DNA of 57,500 bases from Neocallimastix lanati (nom. inval.) (GCA_016946835.1 JACVTC010000088.1:25001-82500); one strand, 5' to 3'; shown: positions 40,945 to 52,498, counted from the first letter of the stretch. Notes: a model not told the origin generated them from the letters alone. Translations and numbers: made by a program.

Positions 40945-41690
40945 AAATATGTTAATATTTAAAATAGAATCATATAGAAGTATATGTTATATTTAAAACA
41001 GAATCATATAAAAATACATACTATATTTAAAATATAATCATATAAAAAATTAAAGTAATTATTATTAGGATAAACTAATAATAATTGCATTAATTTTAAG
41101 GAATATATATATTATAAATAGAAATAATGAATTTATATAAAAGAAATAAAATAAAAAATTTATAATAAAATACAGAATAAAATAATAGGATTAAATATGT
41201 TATATTTAAAATAGAATCATATAGAAGTATATGTTGTATTTAAAACAGAATCATATAAAAATACATATTATTTTTAAAATATAATCATATAAAAATTAAT
41301 GTAATTATTATTTGGATAAACTAATAATAATTGCATTAATTTTAAGGAATATATATATTATAAATAGAAATAATGAATTTATATAAAAGAAATAAAATAA
41401 AAAAATTTATAATAAAATACAGAATAAAATAATAGGATTAAATATGTAATATTTAAAATAGAATCATATAGAAGTATATGTTATATTTAAAACAGAATCA
41501 TATAAAAATACATATTATTTTTAAAATATAATCATATAAAAATTAATGTAATTATTATTAGGATAAACTAATAATAATTACATTAATTTTAAGGAATTTA
41601 TATATTATAAATAGAAATAATGAATTTATATAAAAGAAATAAAATAAAAAAATTTATAATAAAATACAGAATAAAATAATAGGATTTTAT
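40945..41690. repeat. 247-bp tandem repeat, 3 copies, in the PFL spacer
   Basis: AAAATAGAATCATATAGAAG recurs at 40961, 41208 and 41455 (period 247 bp exactly). Each copy contains AAAACAGAATCATATAAAAA, GGATAAACTAATAATAATTxCATTAATTTTAAGGAAT and TACAGAATAAAATAATAGGA. Copies are almost identical, so the array is young. There is no reading frame. Confidence 0.92.
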
Positions 41691-41779
41691 TTTATTAAAA
41701 AAGAATACATTATCTGTAATAAGATTTATTTTAAAGAATTCTTATTTTATACACAATTTATAATAGTTACACAACAATA

Positions 41780-41895
41780 AAACTTTCTTAAAATTAATTT
41801 TATTATTTATTTAAAAAAAAAAAAAAATATTAATAACAAAATCTCTTGAAACTATTGGATTCTAATTATATCTTAAAATTAATTTTATTATTTAT

Positions 41896-41944
<49 letters not shown>

Positions 41945-41990
41945 TAATATTAATAACAAAATCTCTTAAAACTATTGGATTCTAATTATA
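41780..41990. repeat. Direct duplication around an A-run
   Basis: AAATTAATTTTATTATTTAT, an A-run, then TATTAATAACAAAATCTCTT and ACTATTGGATTCTAATTATA occurs twice (about 41790-41872 and 41875-41990). The copies differ mainly in A-run length (about 15 versus more than 35). Confidence 0.8.
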
Positions 41991-42089
41991 TTATAATTTA
42001 TTTAATTAAATTTAAATATCTTAAAAAATTTATCAAACTAACTAAAATATATAATAATATTATCTTTTTTAAATTTTATTATTAATTAT

Positions 42090-42240
42090 TGATTTTGTTA
42101 TATAGGATATTTTTACTATAATTTTTTATCAGTAAAATATTATAATATGGAATAACTCCATCTCATATTAATTTATTTTAGGCATTCTTAATTTTTTTTT
42201 AATCAAATAAATTAATTTAGATTTTTTAAAAATAAAATTA

Positions 42241-42271
<31 letters not shown>

Positions 42272-42690
42272 AAAAAAAATAAATAAAAAAATTTATTTTA
42301 AAATAGATATTTAAATAAAAATATGTAAATATAAAAATATTTATATATTTTTCTCTGTTTAATATTAGTAAGTATTTTTAGTATTTCTTTGATCCAATTT
42401 TTTATTATAATAAAGTTTTAATTAACTTTATTAATTTAATTATTATAAATTAAATTTAAGAAATAAAAAAAAAAAAAAAAAATTTAATTCTTGATTTTGT
42501 TGTATAGGATATTTTTACTATAATTTTTTATCGGTAAAATTTTATAATATGGAATAATTCCATCTCATATTAATATATTTTAGGCATTCTTATTTTTTTT
42601 TTAATCAAATAAATCAATTCAGATTTTTTAAAAATAAATTTGTTTTAAAATAGATATTTAAAAAAAAAAAATACATATTAATAAATATAT
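42090..42690. repeat. Two direct copies of a roughly 400-bp block upstream of PFL copy 2
   Basis: GATTTTGTTATATAGGATAT (42093) and GATTTTGTTGTATAGGATAT (42491) each start a matched series: TTTTACTATAATTTTTTATC, ATAATATGGAATAA, CCATCTCATATTAAT, TTTTAGGCATTCTTA, TTTAATCAAATAAAT, TTCTCTGTTTAAT and AGTATTTCTT. The period is about 398 bp. They are noncoding and are not seen beside PFL copy 1. Confidence 0.8.
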
Positions 42691-42770
42691 ATATTTCTCT
42701 GTTTAATTCATATTACTTAATTACATAATTTATTTTTAGTATTTCTTAGATCCAATTTTTGATTTATTTT

Positions 42771-42880
42771 ATTTTATTAATTTAATTATTATAAATTAGA
42801 TTTAAGAAATAAAAAAAAAATAATAACAATAATAATAATTACTATTAAAATCTAATTTATAATAATTAAATTAATAAAAT
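42771..42880. repeat. Perfect 33-bp inverted repeat upstream of PFL copy 2
   Basis: 42771-42803 (ATTTTATTAATTTAATTATT...) and 42848-42880 (...AATTAAATTAATAAAAT) are exact reverse complements with a 44-nt A-rich loop. It sits just outside, or at, the outer end of the right PFL arm. A further partial copy of the left arm occurs at about 42430-42460. Confidence 0.8.
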
Positions 42881-45800
42881 TAATAAAAATTTTATTATAT
42901 ATTTCTTAAAAAATAAAATTTGTATATATAATTTTAAAATAAAAACTTTAAAAAATAATTTTTATATATAATTTTAAAATATAAAAGGAATCATTTTTTT
43001 CTACAAAAAATTTTTTTATTTTTCTCAATTCATTTTAAATATATATCAAGAATTAAAATTATAAAAAATTAATTCTTTATACCAAAGAAAAAAAATAAAT
43101 ATTTATTTTTATTTTATTTTATTTAAAAAAAAAAATCTTTATAACTTAAATAGAAAAGGAATATATGACAAAATGGAAAGCATTATTTTAAGTCAAGCTA
43201 ACAATGCTGTTGTTCCAGTTACTTCTGTTGCTGCAGTTAAAGTTGCAGGTCCAGCTGTTTCACGTTCTCTACATACTACTCCAATGAGAAGTACAAGTCT
43301 TAGGATGAAGACGACTTCAAAGACTTCTTCTAAGAGTACCCAAACTATGAGCTATTCTTCTAAGGTAGCTCCATGTATCACCAATGATGCAGCTGCTAAG
43401 AGCGAAATTGATGTTGAAGGCTGGATCAAGAAACACTACACCCCATATGAAGGAGATGCCTCCTTCCTTGCTGGACCAACAGAAAAGACAAAGAAGCTTT
43501 TCAGTAAGGCTGAAGAATACTTAGCTAAAGAACGTGCCAATGGAGGTTTATATGATGTTGATCCACACACCCCATCAACCATCACTTCACACAAGCCAGG
43601 TTACCTTGATAAGGAAAATGAAGTTATCTACGGATACCAAACCGATGTTCCATTGAAGAGAGCCATTAAACCATTTGGTGGTGTAAACATGGTTAAGAAT
43701 GCCCTTAAGGCTGTTAATGTCCCAATGGACAAGGAAGTAGAACACATCTTCACCGATTATCGTAAGACTCACAACACTGCAGTCTTTGATATCTACTCAA
43801 AGGAAATGAGAGCCGGTCGTTCCAATGCGATCATGACAGGTTTACCAGATGGTTATGGACGTGGTCGTATTATCGGTGACTACCGTCGTGTCGCTCTTTA
43901 CGGTACTGATCGCCTTATTGCTCAAAAGGAAAAAGATAAGGCGGAATTACAAAAGAAACAAATGGATGAACCAACCATGAAGTTAATTGGAGAAGTAGCA
44001 GATCAAGTTAAAGCTCTTAAGCAACTTACTCAAATGGCCAAATCATATGGTATTGATATTTCAAAACCAGCCAAGAATGCCAGAGAAGCTACACAATTCG
44101 TTTACTTTGGCTATTTAGGATCGATTAAGGAACAAGATGGAGCAGCAATGTCTCTTGGAAGAGTTGATGCCTTCCTTGATTGTTTCTTCGAAAACGATTT
44201 AAAGAATGGCGTCATCACAGAATCTGAGGCACAAGAAATCATTGATAATCTTATCTTGAAGTTACGTTTCGCTCGTCATTTACGTACTCCAGAATACAAT
44301 GATTTATTTGCTGGTGACCCAACTTGGGTTACTATGTCCCTTGGAGGTATGGGAAGTGATGGTCGTACATTAGTTACTAAGACATCATTCCGTGTTCTCA
44401 ACACGCTCTACAATTTAGGACCAGCTCCAGAACCAAACATCACTGTTCTTTGGAACAAGGCTCTTCCAAAGAACTTCAAGGACTTTGCTACCAAGGTATC
44501 CATTGATACCTCATCCATTCAATATGAATCGGATGCCCTCATGTCAGCCAGATTCGGAGATGACTATGGTATTGCTTGCTGTGTTTCAGCCATGAGAATT
44601 GGAAAAGACATGCAATTCTTTGGAGCTCGTTGCAACCTTGCCAAGCTTATGCTTTATGTCCTTAACCATGGTAAGGATGAAAGAACTGGTAAGCAAGTTG
44701 GACCAGATTTCGGCCCTGTTCCAGAAGGACCAATTCCATTTGATTGGATGTGGGAAACCTACGATAAGGCCATGGATTGGATAGCCAAGCTTTATGTCAA
44801 TACCATGAATGTCATTCACTTCTGTCATGACCAATACTGTTATGAATCTCTTCAAATGGCTCTCCACGACACCGATGTTCGCCGTCTCATGGCCTTTGGT
44901 GTTGCTGGTCTTTCTGTTGTTGCTGATTCCTTCTCAGCTATTAAATATGCGAAAGTCACACCAATTCGTGATCCAAAGACTGGTTTAACCGTTGACTTCA
45001 AGGTTGAAGGCGATTTCCCAAAATTCGGAAATGATGATGATCGTGTTGACTTCTTCGCCAGAACGGTAACTGACAAGCTTATTACTAAGCTTAGAAAGAC
45101 ACCAACCTACCGTGGTGCCACTCATACTCTTTCTATTCTTACTATTACTTCCAATGTTGTCTATGGTAAGAAGACAGGTTCTACTCCAGATGGTCGTAAA
45201 GCCGGACAACCATTTGCGCCAGGTTGTAATCCAATGCATGGTCGTGAATTCTCTGGTGCTGTTGCTTCTCTTTCTTCCGTTGCCAAAGTCAACTACGACT
45301 CCTGCATGGATGGTATTTCCAACACCTTCTCTATTGTTCCAAATACCATTGGTAAGAGTTTAAAGGAACGCCAGGGTAATCTTTCAGGTTTATTAGATGG
45401 ATACTTCAGCAAGGGAGCTCACCACCTTAACGTCAATGTTCTTAAGCGTGAAACTTTAGAAGATGCCATGGCTCATCCAGAAAACTATCCAAACCTTACG
45501 ATTCGTGTTTCTGGTTATGCCGTTAACTTTGTTAAATTAACACCAGCTCAACAAAAGGAAGTCATTGCCCGTACTTTCCATGAAAAAATGTAAATCAATT
45601 AAAAAGCAATTTGGGTTAAATTTGATTATCAAAAAAAAAAAAAAAAAAGAAACTGACAAACTATTGTTTTATTAAATTTTTAATTTTATATTTAAAATTT
45701 AATATTTAAATAGTTAATTAATATTTTTAAAGATTTAATATTTAAATATATATATATAATATACTTATTGAATTTAATTATAAATATTAATATGAATAAT

Positions 45801-46030
45801 TAATCATTATATATTTATTAATATGAAAAAGCTAATTATTAAAATCTGAAATATTTATTAATATAACAGAAAAAATCAAATTATTATTATATTTATTAAT
45901 TTAATATTTAATATGTTATTATATTATACCCATTATATAAAACATTTACTAAAAATGTAAATTATAATTATATTTATATAATATATTATTACAATATACC
46001 CAAATAAAATATAAAATATTTAAAAAAATA
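42857..46030 (+). repeat. Right arm of the PFL inverted duplication
   Basis: Partner of 34500-37680. Homology runs from about 42857 (upstream AT-rich flank), through the gene, to about 46030 (CATTTACTAAAAATGTAAAT at 45943 and ACCCAAATAAAATATAAAAT at 45997 match the left arm's reverse complement). The two start codons are about 5.85 kb apart and point away from each other. Confidence 0.8.
43173..45593 (+). CDS. pfl: Pyruvate formate-lyase (formate C-acetyltransferase), copy 2
   Basis: Same reaction and architecture as copy 1: 806 residues, Cys469-Cys470 pair (44577-44582), radical Gly781 and an N-terminal basic Ser/Thr-rich leader. Relative to copy 1 the only protein differences I see are Ala18Ser, Ile56Thr, Lys60Ser and Ser100Ala. 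All lie in the leader or just after it, so the mature enzymes should be functionally equivalent. Many positions that differ at DNA level are synonymous. The ATG is preceded by the same ATATATGACAAA context, and the 3' flank (TTTGGGTTAAATTTGATTAT then an A-run) is also shared with copy 1. There are no introns. Both copies are intact and probably expressed; different targeting efficiency is possible but unproven. Confidence 0.97.
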   Translation: MESIILSQANNAVVPVTSVAAVKVAGPAVSRSLHTTPMRSTSLRMKTTSKTSSKSTQTMSYSSKVAPCITNDAAAKSEIDVEGWIKKHYTPYEGDASFLAGPTEKTKKLFSKAEEYLAKERANGGLYDVDPHTPSTITSHKPGYLDKENEVIYGYQTDVPLKRAIKPFGGVNMVKNALKAVNVPMDKEVEHIFTDYRKTHNTAVFDIYSKEMRAGRSNAIMTGLPDGYGRGRIIGDYRRVALYGTDRLIAQKEKDKAELQKKQMDEPTMKLIGEVADQVKALKQLTQMAKSYGIDISKPAKNAREATQFVYFGYLGSIKEQDGAAMSLGRVDAFLDCFFENDLKNGVITESEAQEIIDNLILKLRFARHLRTPEYNDLFAGDPTWVTMSLGGMGSDGRTLVTKTSFRVLNTLYNLGPAPEPNITVLWNKALPKNFKDFATKVSIDTSSIQYESDALMSARFGDDYGIACCVSAMRIGKDMQFFGARCNLAKLMLYVLNHGKDERTGKQVGPDFGPVPEGPIPFDWMWETYDKAMDWIAKLYVNTMNVIHFCHDQYCYESLQMALHDTDVRRLMAFGVAGLSVVADSFSAIKYAKVTPIRDPKTGLTVDFKVEGDFPKFGNDDDRVDFFARTVTDKLITKLRKTPTYRGATHTLSILTITSNVVYGKKTGSTPDGRKAGQPFAPGCNPMHGREFSGAVASLSSVAKVNYDSCMDGISNTFSIVPNTIGKSLKERQGNLSGLLDGYFSKGAHHLNVNVLKRETLEDAMAHPENYPNLTIRVSGYAVNFVKLTPAQQKEVIARTFHEKM

Positions 46031-47150
46031 TATATATTATTAAAATGATTTATTCTATTTTGTCCCTTTCTTTTTATTATTAATATCTTAAATAGTAGTA
46101 CATTATATTTATAATTAATAAATAGAAAAAAATTAAAATATTATAATTAAAAAAGCATTAATAACAAATAAAAAAAATTGATTTATTATTTATATAAAAT
46201 TGAAATTTATTTTATTTTTGAATAGAAAAAAAAAAAAAAAATTTAAAATTTATTTTACTGGATTTATTCATCGTAGTATTTACACTTTTTAATAAATATT
46301 GATATTATTGTTTTAATATGTTTTAACAATTAATATATAAACCCTTTTCAAAAATAAACCTTTTATTTAAATCATTAAATTATGTTAAAATAATAAATAA
46401 ACTATTTATTTTAAACAATTAATGTGTTACAATAATTAAATATTTTATTATATTTGTATTTATTTTAACTTTGTTTTTTATTTATTTTTTTTTTTTTTCC
46501 ACAAAGAATATTAAAATTTAATTAATTGATTGTAAAAAAAAAAAATATTTTTAATATATTAAATTTATCAAAAATAATATTATGAAATTAAATTTCTTTG
46601 TTTTTTATTTTATTTTTTTTTTTTATTTCATTTCATTTTTTTTTGATTTATAGATATATTTTATTTTTTTTATTTTATTTTTATTTTATTTTGAATTTTA
46701 ATATTTATTCTATTTTAATATTTATTCTATTTTATTTCCTATAGCTACTTGTTTTATTTTTTTATAGATATTTTTTTTTTTTTTATAGCTATTTTTTTTT
46801 TTTTTTTTTTTATATCTATTTTTTTTTTTTTTTTTATAGCTATTTGTTCAATTTTCTCTAGTTATTTATTTCATATTTATTATGTTTTATATTTTTTTTT
46901 TTTAAAAAAAAAAATTAAAATAAAATAAAATAAAAATAAAAATATTTTATTTTTTCAATTTTATAATTTTCTATTAAAAAATAAAGATGCAATTTTATTA
47001 ACCTCAAAAATTTAAAAGTCTGATCAAGTTTAGATAAAACTTATTAATTAATAAAAATATTATTCTTAATAGTTTTTTTTTTTTTTTTTTTTTTTATTTT
47101 TTTTTTATTTTTTTTTATGTATGTATTTATTATATAAATATAAATAGATT
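46031..47150. other. Intergenic AT-rich DNA
   Basis: No gene. The segment 46740-46870 repeats T-run plus ATAGCTATT / ATAGATATT / ATATCTATT blocks four to five times, a degenerate tandem of about 30-40 bp. A-runs and T-runs fill the rest. Confidence 0.5.
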
Positions 47151-47151
47151 T

Positions 47152-47217
47152 ATAACTTTTTATATTTGTAAATATAATAACTTTAACTTTGTTATATTTA
47201 CAAATATATAAAGTTAT
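47152..47217. repeat. 25-bp inverted repeat 3' of the Cys-rich gene
   Basis: 47152-47176 and 47193-47217 pair at 24 of 25 positions (ATAACTTT-x-TATATTTGTAAATATA) around a 16-nt loop. It lies about 100 bp beyond the stop codon of the minus-strand gene at 47312, so it could form in the 3' end of its transcript. Confidence 0.75.
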
Positions 47218-47311
47218 TATCATTAATTATGTTTATATTAATTTTATATATTTATTTGGAGAGAAATCGTCTATTCTTTATGAATACTTTTTTACGCATT
47301 AATAATTAATT

Positions 47312-47930
47312 TTATAAAGAACGTTTTACTCTTTTTTTTGTTTTATTAGAAATATAAATTTCGTAACAAATAATACCAATAATTAATAAAATAATAAAAA
47401 TAGCTATTCCATTTTTTTCAAAAAAGGTTTCTTTTTTGTTTGTATCTTCTGGAATACATATTCCATCAACACAATTTGATGTTAATAAGCATTCTGTGTC
47501 CTCTTTACATGTCATATAATCTCTTTTTTTACAATTTATATTAGTACTACTGGAAGTACACATATAGATAGTTTTACTTTTATTTGTATTTACTATACAA
47601 TTGTTGTTATAGCAAATTTCTGAATAACATTCATTATCTTTAGAACATTTAGGGGTAGAACAGGTATCTTTATCAATTGTTTCCTTAGTACAATATTTGT
47701 ATCTACTATACAATTGTTGTTATAGCAAATTTCTGAATAACATTCATTATCTTTAGAACATTTAGGGGTAGAACAGGTATCTTTATCAATTGTTTCCTTA
47801 GTACAATATTCATAAATTAATTTTGGATCTTTTACTATTTTTTTTATTTCAGATTCTTCATTTTCATAATTTAATGTAGTTAGATAATAGCATTTTTCAT
47901 TTGGATCATCTTTACATAAATAGGGGTTAG
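47312..47930 (-). pseudogene. Cys-rich, C-terminally anchored membrane protein gene, frameshifted by a 113-bp tandem duplication
   Basis: The reading from the 5' side (about 47926) gives LCKDDPNEKCYYLTTL, then EYCTKETIDKDTCSTPKCS, then KDNECYSEICYNNNCIV. It then falls out of frame because a 113-bp block is repeated (47583-47695 and 47696-47808). The second pass of the block enters the other frame and continues to the natural end (47312): more Cys pairs (MTCKEDTECLLTSNCVDGIC), a membrane helix (GIAIFIILLIIGIICYEIYI) and a basic tail (TKKRVKRSL). The visible part suggests an extracellular Cys-rich domain with one anchor. No signal peptide exon was found; an upstream exon is likely (possible acceptor at about 47906). 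As read, translation would stop early. An assembly or slippage artefact is the alternative. Confidence 0.6.
47583..47808. repeat. 113-bp tandem duplication, 2 copies
   Basis: TTTGTATTTACTATACAATT (47583) and TTTGTATCTACTATACAATT (47696) begin two copies that are nearly identical to the end. The length 113 is not a multiple of 3, so one copy shifts the gene's frame. Confidence 0.92.
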
Positions 47931-48454
47931 GTTAAAATAATAGTTAATATTAATAACTTTAATGATTATATTAAAATAATTCTAAAAATAATAATTAAAT
48001 AAATAATAATTATTATTATTATTAATTAACTTTTAAACAAAATAGAAAAATAAATTACTTTTTGGTTTATTTGAAAAATCTATTATATTATTTTATATTT
48101 ATATTTTATAAACATAATTTAGCATTTTTATTTAATAAAATATTTATATTTTCTTTTATTAAATATCAATATCATTAGATATATCATTTTTTCAAAAAAA
48201 AAAAAAAAAAATTGAAAATTTTAAAGAAAAATAGAATTCTTTTAAATTAATTTGAAGATATTTAATTAAAAAAAAAATGAAAAAAAAGAAAAATAAAAAA
48301 AAAAAAAAAATGAAAAAAAAGAAAAATAAAAAATAAAAAAATGAAATTGAAAATTCTGTAAGGATTCAGATGTAAAAAAAAAAAAAATTACATAATTATA
48401 TTTAATAAAATTTTATATATCTTGAAAATTATAAAATTTTATAACTAAAATTAT
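47931..48454. other. Intergenic AT-rich DNA
   Basis: Upstream of the Cys-rich gene. Holds A-runs and a small repeat of AAAATGAAAAAAAAGAAAAA (48275 and 48308). No first exon with a signal peptide could be identified here. Confidence 0.45.
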
Positions 48455-48545
48455 TTTTTTTTATTTTTATTATTTATAGTATATACATATATATAAAAAT
48501 ATAATATATATATGTATATACTATAAATAATAAAAATAAAAAAAA
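48455..48545. repeat. Perfect 41-bp inverted repeat (hairpin)
   Basis: 48455-48495 and 48505-48545 are exact reverse complements around a 9-nt loop. The arms contain TTATTTATAGTATATACATA and its complement. It is the longest perfect palindrome in the window and has no coding content. Confidence 0.9.
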
Positions 48546-48731
48546 TAAAATTGCTGAGAAAATTAAAATTTTTAAAAGTTCAAAAGATACTTTTTAAAAA
48601 AATATCATAATACATGTGTTAATATATATATATAAAAAAAAAAGAATATAAAATATTAATAAACTTTTTATATAATAAAAAATATAAAATAGTAATAATA
48701 TTTTTCATATGATAAATAAATAATAATATAA

Positions 48732-48762
<31 letters not shown>

Positions 48763-49008
48763 AGAAAAATATAAATAACAATAAAAAAGATAATTCAATT
48801 AATTTTTAATAAATAATTTATATATATTTTATTATTTAATTTTCTAAAATTAAATAAATAAATAATAGGAACAATTAAATAAATAGTCATATAAAAAATT
48901 TAATCTATAAAAATTACAAAAAGAATTAAATCTATTTTTTTTTTTTTTTTCAGAAAAAAAAGAAAAAATTAATGTAATATGTAATAATTATAATAGGAAA
49001 ATTAAATT

Positions 49009-49376
49009 ATTATTCTAAATATTAATTTTTATATTATAAAATACAATAATTCAGTAAAATTAAAATATTATTCTTTTTGATTTAAGTTAAAAACAATAAA
49101 ATATTTATTATAAAAACATAAATATTTATTATAATTAAGAAAATTTAGTTTTTATTGCTTTTTAATAAATATTTATATCTTTATAATTATTATTCTAAAT
49201 ATTAATTTTTATATTATAAAATACAATAATTCAGTGGAATTAAAATATTATTCTTTATGGTTTTATTTAAGTCAAAAAACAATAAAATATTTATTATAAA
49301 AACATAAATATTTATTATAATTAAGAAAACTTTAGTTTTTATTGCTTTTAAAATAAATATTTATATTGTTATAATA
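49009..49376. repeat. Two direct copies of a 180-bp block
   Basis: TTATTATTCTAAATATTAAT starts at about 49007 and 49187. Both are followed by ATACAATAATTCAGT, AAAATATTATTCTTT, AACAATAAAATATTTATTAT and TTTAGTTTTTATTGCTTTT in the same order. They are noncoding. Confidence 0.85.
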
Positions 49377-49492
49377 AACATTTATATTATTGTGATAAAT
49401 ATTTATATTGTTATAATAAACATTTATATTATTGTGTTAAATATTTATATTGTTATATTAAACATTTATATTATTGTGATAAATATTTATAT
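49353..49492. repeat. 42-bp tandem repeat, 3 copies
   Basis: TTATATTGTTATAATAAACA recurs at 49361, 49403 and 49445 (period 42 bp), each followed by TTTATATTATTGTGxTAAAT. It directly continues the 180-bp duplication and is noncoding. Confidence 0.85.
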
Positions 49493-49629
49493 TTATTATA
49501 ATTAGAAAATTTAATTTAAAAAGAAAATTTTATTTAAAAAGAAGATAAACAGATTCAATTCAAAATACTAATAATATATAAGGATTTCATCAAGAAATAA
49601 TGTTTTAATATATAATATGTAACAATTAC

Positions 49630-49937
49630 ATCAGAAATATAATCGAACCAGGGAGCTAGTACGGATCACTATGGGTTAGGTTATATCGGTCTCGGGTCGA
49701 AGGGAAATTACGAAGTGGAGAAGCATTCGGAGAAGAGGTACCAGTAAAATTCTCAGCAATCGTATGGATGTCAAAGCGCCAATACAGAAACACTCAGTAA
49801 GGTCGTCCAATAGGGACAATTCTGCCTTTATAAAAAAGAAAGTGTATGACTACCTCAATATTCCCACTGCTCCTAAAACGGTATACACTGGAAATTTAAA
49901 AAAAAAAAGAAAAAAAAAATTATTGTGTAATATATAA
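49630..49937 (+). other. GC-richer relic with a short ORF, possible retroelement or gene fragment
   Basis: About 270 bp stand out from the flanks by G/C content (for example CCAGGGAGCTAGTACGGATC and GGTCTCGGGTCGAAGGGAAA). One frame is open from about 49690, reaches an ATG at 49764 and runs 57 codons to a stop at 49937: MDVKAPIQKHSVRSSNRDNS, then FIKKKVYDYLNIPTAPKTVY, then a lysine run encoded by A-rich DNA. The upstream in-frame stretch is basic (WRSIRRRGTSKILSNR). The composition and basic start resemble the 5' part of a retroelement ORF, but no family motif is visible. No tRNA fold was found on either strand. Confidence 0.35.
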
Positions 49938-49939
49938 TA

Positions 49940-52453
49940 TATAATAACATCAAGAAAATTAAAATAGTATTCTTTATTTTAACTTTATTTTTTTTAATAT
50001 ATTAAAATATTATTTACATCATACATTATAATAAATATTTTTAATATATTAAAATATTATTTACATCATACATTATAATAAATATTAAGATTTTAAGGTA
50101 TCGAGATTCACTACTCTAAATATTTATTTAAAATTATAATTAAGAAAAATTAGTTTTTTATTTAATTATTTATATTTGTTTATATTTATTTATTTATAAT
50201 TTATTTATTTATTTATTATTTATTTATTTATTTATTTATTAAAATAAAATAATATTTTTTAATACATTTTATTTAATTTTTTTTTTAAAAAAAAATAAAG
50301 GTAACTAATTTAATTTGTTAATACAATAGTAATTATTTAATGATAGATATGCTATTATTACATCTAAATATTCTTTATATTTATTCATTTTTATTAGTAT
50401 AAAAAGTATAATTATTATTTATATTAAATTAACATTACTCATGAAATAGTGTTCGTTTTTTTATTATTAAAAATTTCATTCAATATGAAAAGATATACCA
50501 TTATAAGCTTCATTCAATCATTATTGTATATATATATATATTTATATATATTGAATATTATAATTTTAATAAGTATTATATAGGGAAATCAATAATTTTT
50601 TTTTTTTTTTTTTGTATTTATAATTTTAACAAAAATTTTAAGAACAAAAAAAAAAAAATATGAATATCTAACTATAAACTATTTATAATCGAGAAAAAAG
50701 TAAAATATATTATAGTATTATTTTAATGATAGATAAATCATCCATAATATCTTTTTTTACTTTTATTTTTTTATTTTTTTATTTTTTATTTTTTATTTTT
50801 TTTTTTTTTGGAAATTAATAAAATACTATATATAGTTTAATTATATTTAATTTTATAAGGAAATATTAAAATATAATAATTTTTTTTTTAAAATAAAATT
50901 TCTAATTAGATTTATGATTTTTGAACATAAATTTATTAACTCTAAATTTTAACTTTATTTTTTTTTTTTTTTTTGTTTTATATTCCATTTCTTACATAAA
51001 ATTTAATCATTTCAAATATTATTGGCTCCATAAAATTAACGTTTGTAATTAAAGAAAAAAAAAAATTTTTTTTCGAGTTCACTTTATAGGACTTTTTTTA
51101 TATTAAATAAATTTTTAGGACTTTTTTTATATCAAATTAATTTAATAATTAAGATAATTCTGTATTAATAAAAGTATATAAACATATTAATTATAAAAAC
51201 AAAATTATAAATAAAATCAAAATATTTGATTATAAAAAAAAATTATAATTAAGAAAAAAATATTTGATTATAAAAATTATAAAAACAAAATTATAAAAAA
51301 AAAAAAAAAGAATATATTATTAATATTTATTTACAATATAAATGATACAAAATTATTATATAATTATAGATATATTTAATATATATTAAAAATAAAGTAT
51401 CAAGATTACTTAACATTTAATACTTTTTTATATCTTTTCTTTTTTATTTAAAGATTTTTAATATACTATTATTTATAATTTTTTAGTATTTAATATATAA
51501 ATATAGATTTAATTTAATTAATTTAATTAACTTGATCTTTAATAATATTTATTTATTTACCTTTTTAATTAATGTTACCAAGTTTAAATTATAATTAATA
51601 TATACATTTTGAATCGAAAAAAAAAAAAAAAATTCACTATTTAATGATGAAAAATTTTTAATATATAAATTGTTCAATAACAAATTTAGCTTGATCAAAA
51701 ATGATCCACTTTATATAATGATTAATTATAGGACATACATATTTAAGCCTAACATATTATATGTATCTCTATAAAAATTATAACATTTTTATATATATTA
51801 AAGATTATTTACCCTTTTTTTATTATTCTTTTCTTTTTTTTTTCTTTTTTTTTTTTTTTTTGATTAAAAATAAAATAAGAATAAAATAAGAATAGAATAA
51901 AAATAAAATCTTAATTATTAATAAATTTAATCAAAAATATTCCTTTTATGGAAACCAATTATGATTATGCCAAATAGAAAAGTTTTTAGCATTAACATTA
52001 GTCATTGTACCCTTCTATTAATAATTCTTTTGAAAATCTATATTATATTTTAAATTATATGTCATCATGATAATTTTATTATATTTAAATTCATTTCAAT
52101 TTAAAAATACTTTGGAAACCTATATTTTATTTTTATTATATAACCATTTTATTATTATATTTATGTTATTATCATTTTTTATTATTTTTTTCATCTTATA
52201 AAATAATACATTTATTTTTTATAGAATAAAAAGAAATAATAAACGAATATTTAAGGAAAAAAAATTTTATAATTAAAAATTATAATAAAAATAGTGGGTT
52301 TGAAAAGTTGGAGCATTAGAATTTCCTTGGATATGACTTGAAAAACTCAACCTTTTGATAGATAGGACTACTAATAAAAAATTATATTAGTCAATAAAAT
52401 AATTATTTTAAGGCAAATATTCTATAAGCAAAAAAAAAAAAAAAAAAAAAAAA

Positions 52454-52498
<45 letters not shown>

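Noticed and set aside
47918-47935. Telomere-like TAGGGGTTAGGTTA
   Set aside because: Only about two irregular units inside the coding or splice region of the Cys-rich gene; no array.
49640-49720. tRNA candidate (minus strand CCTGGTTCGATT resembles a B box)
   Set aside because: The bases around the putative T-loop do not pair and no acceptor or anticodon stem could be drawn on either strand.
51960-52010. Short minus-strand frame MTNVNAKNFSIWHNHNWFP
   Set aside because: Nineteen codons with no splice-site support or homologue in the window; it is as likely to be chance as a relic exon.
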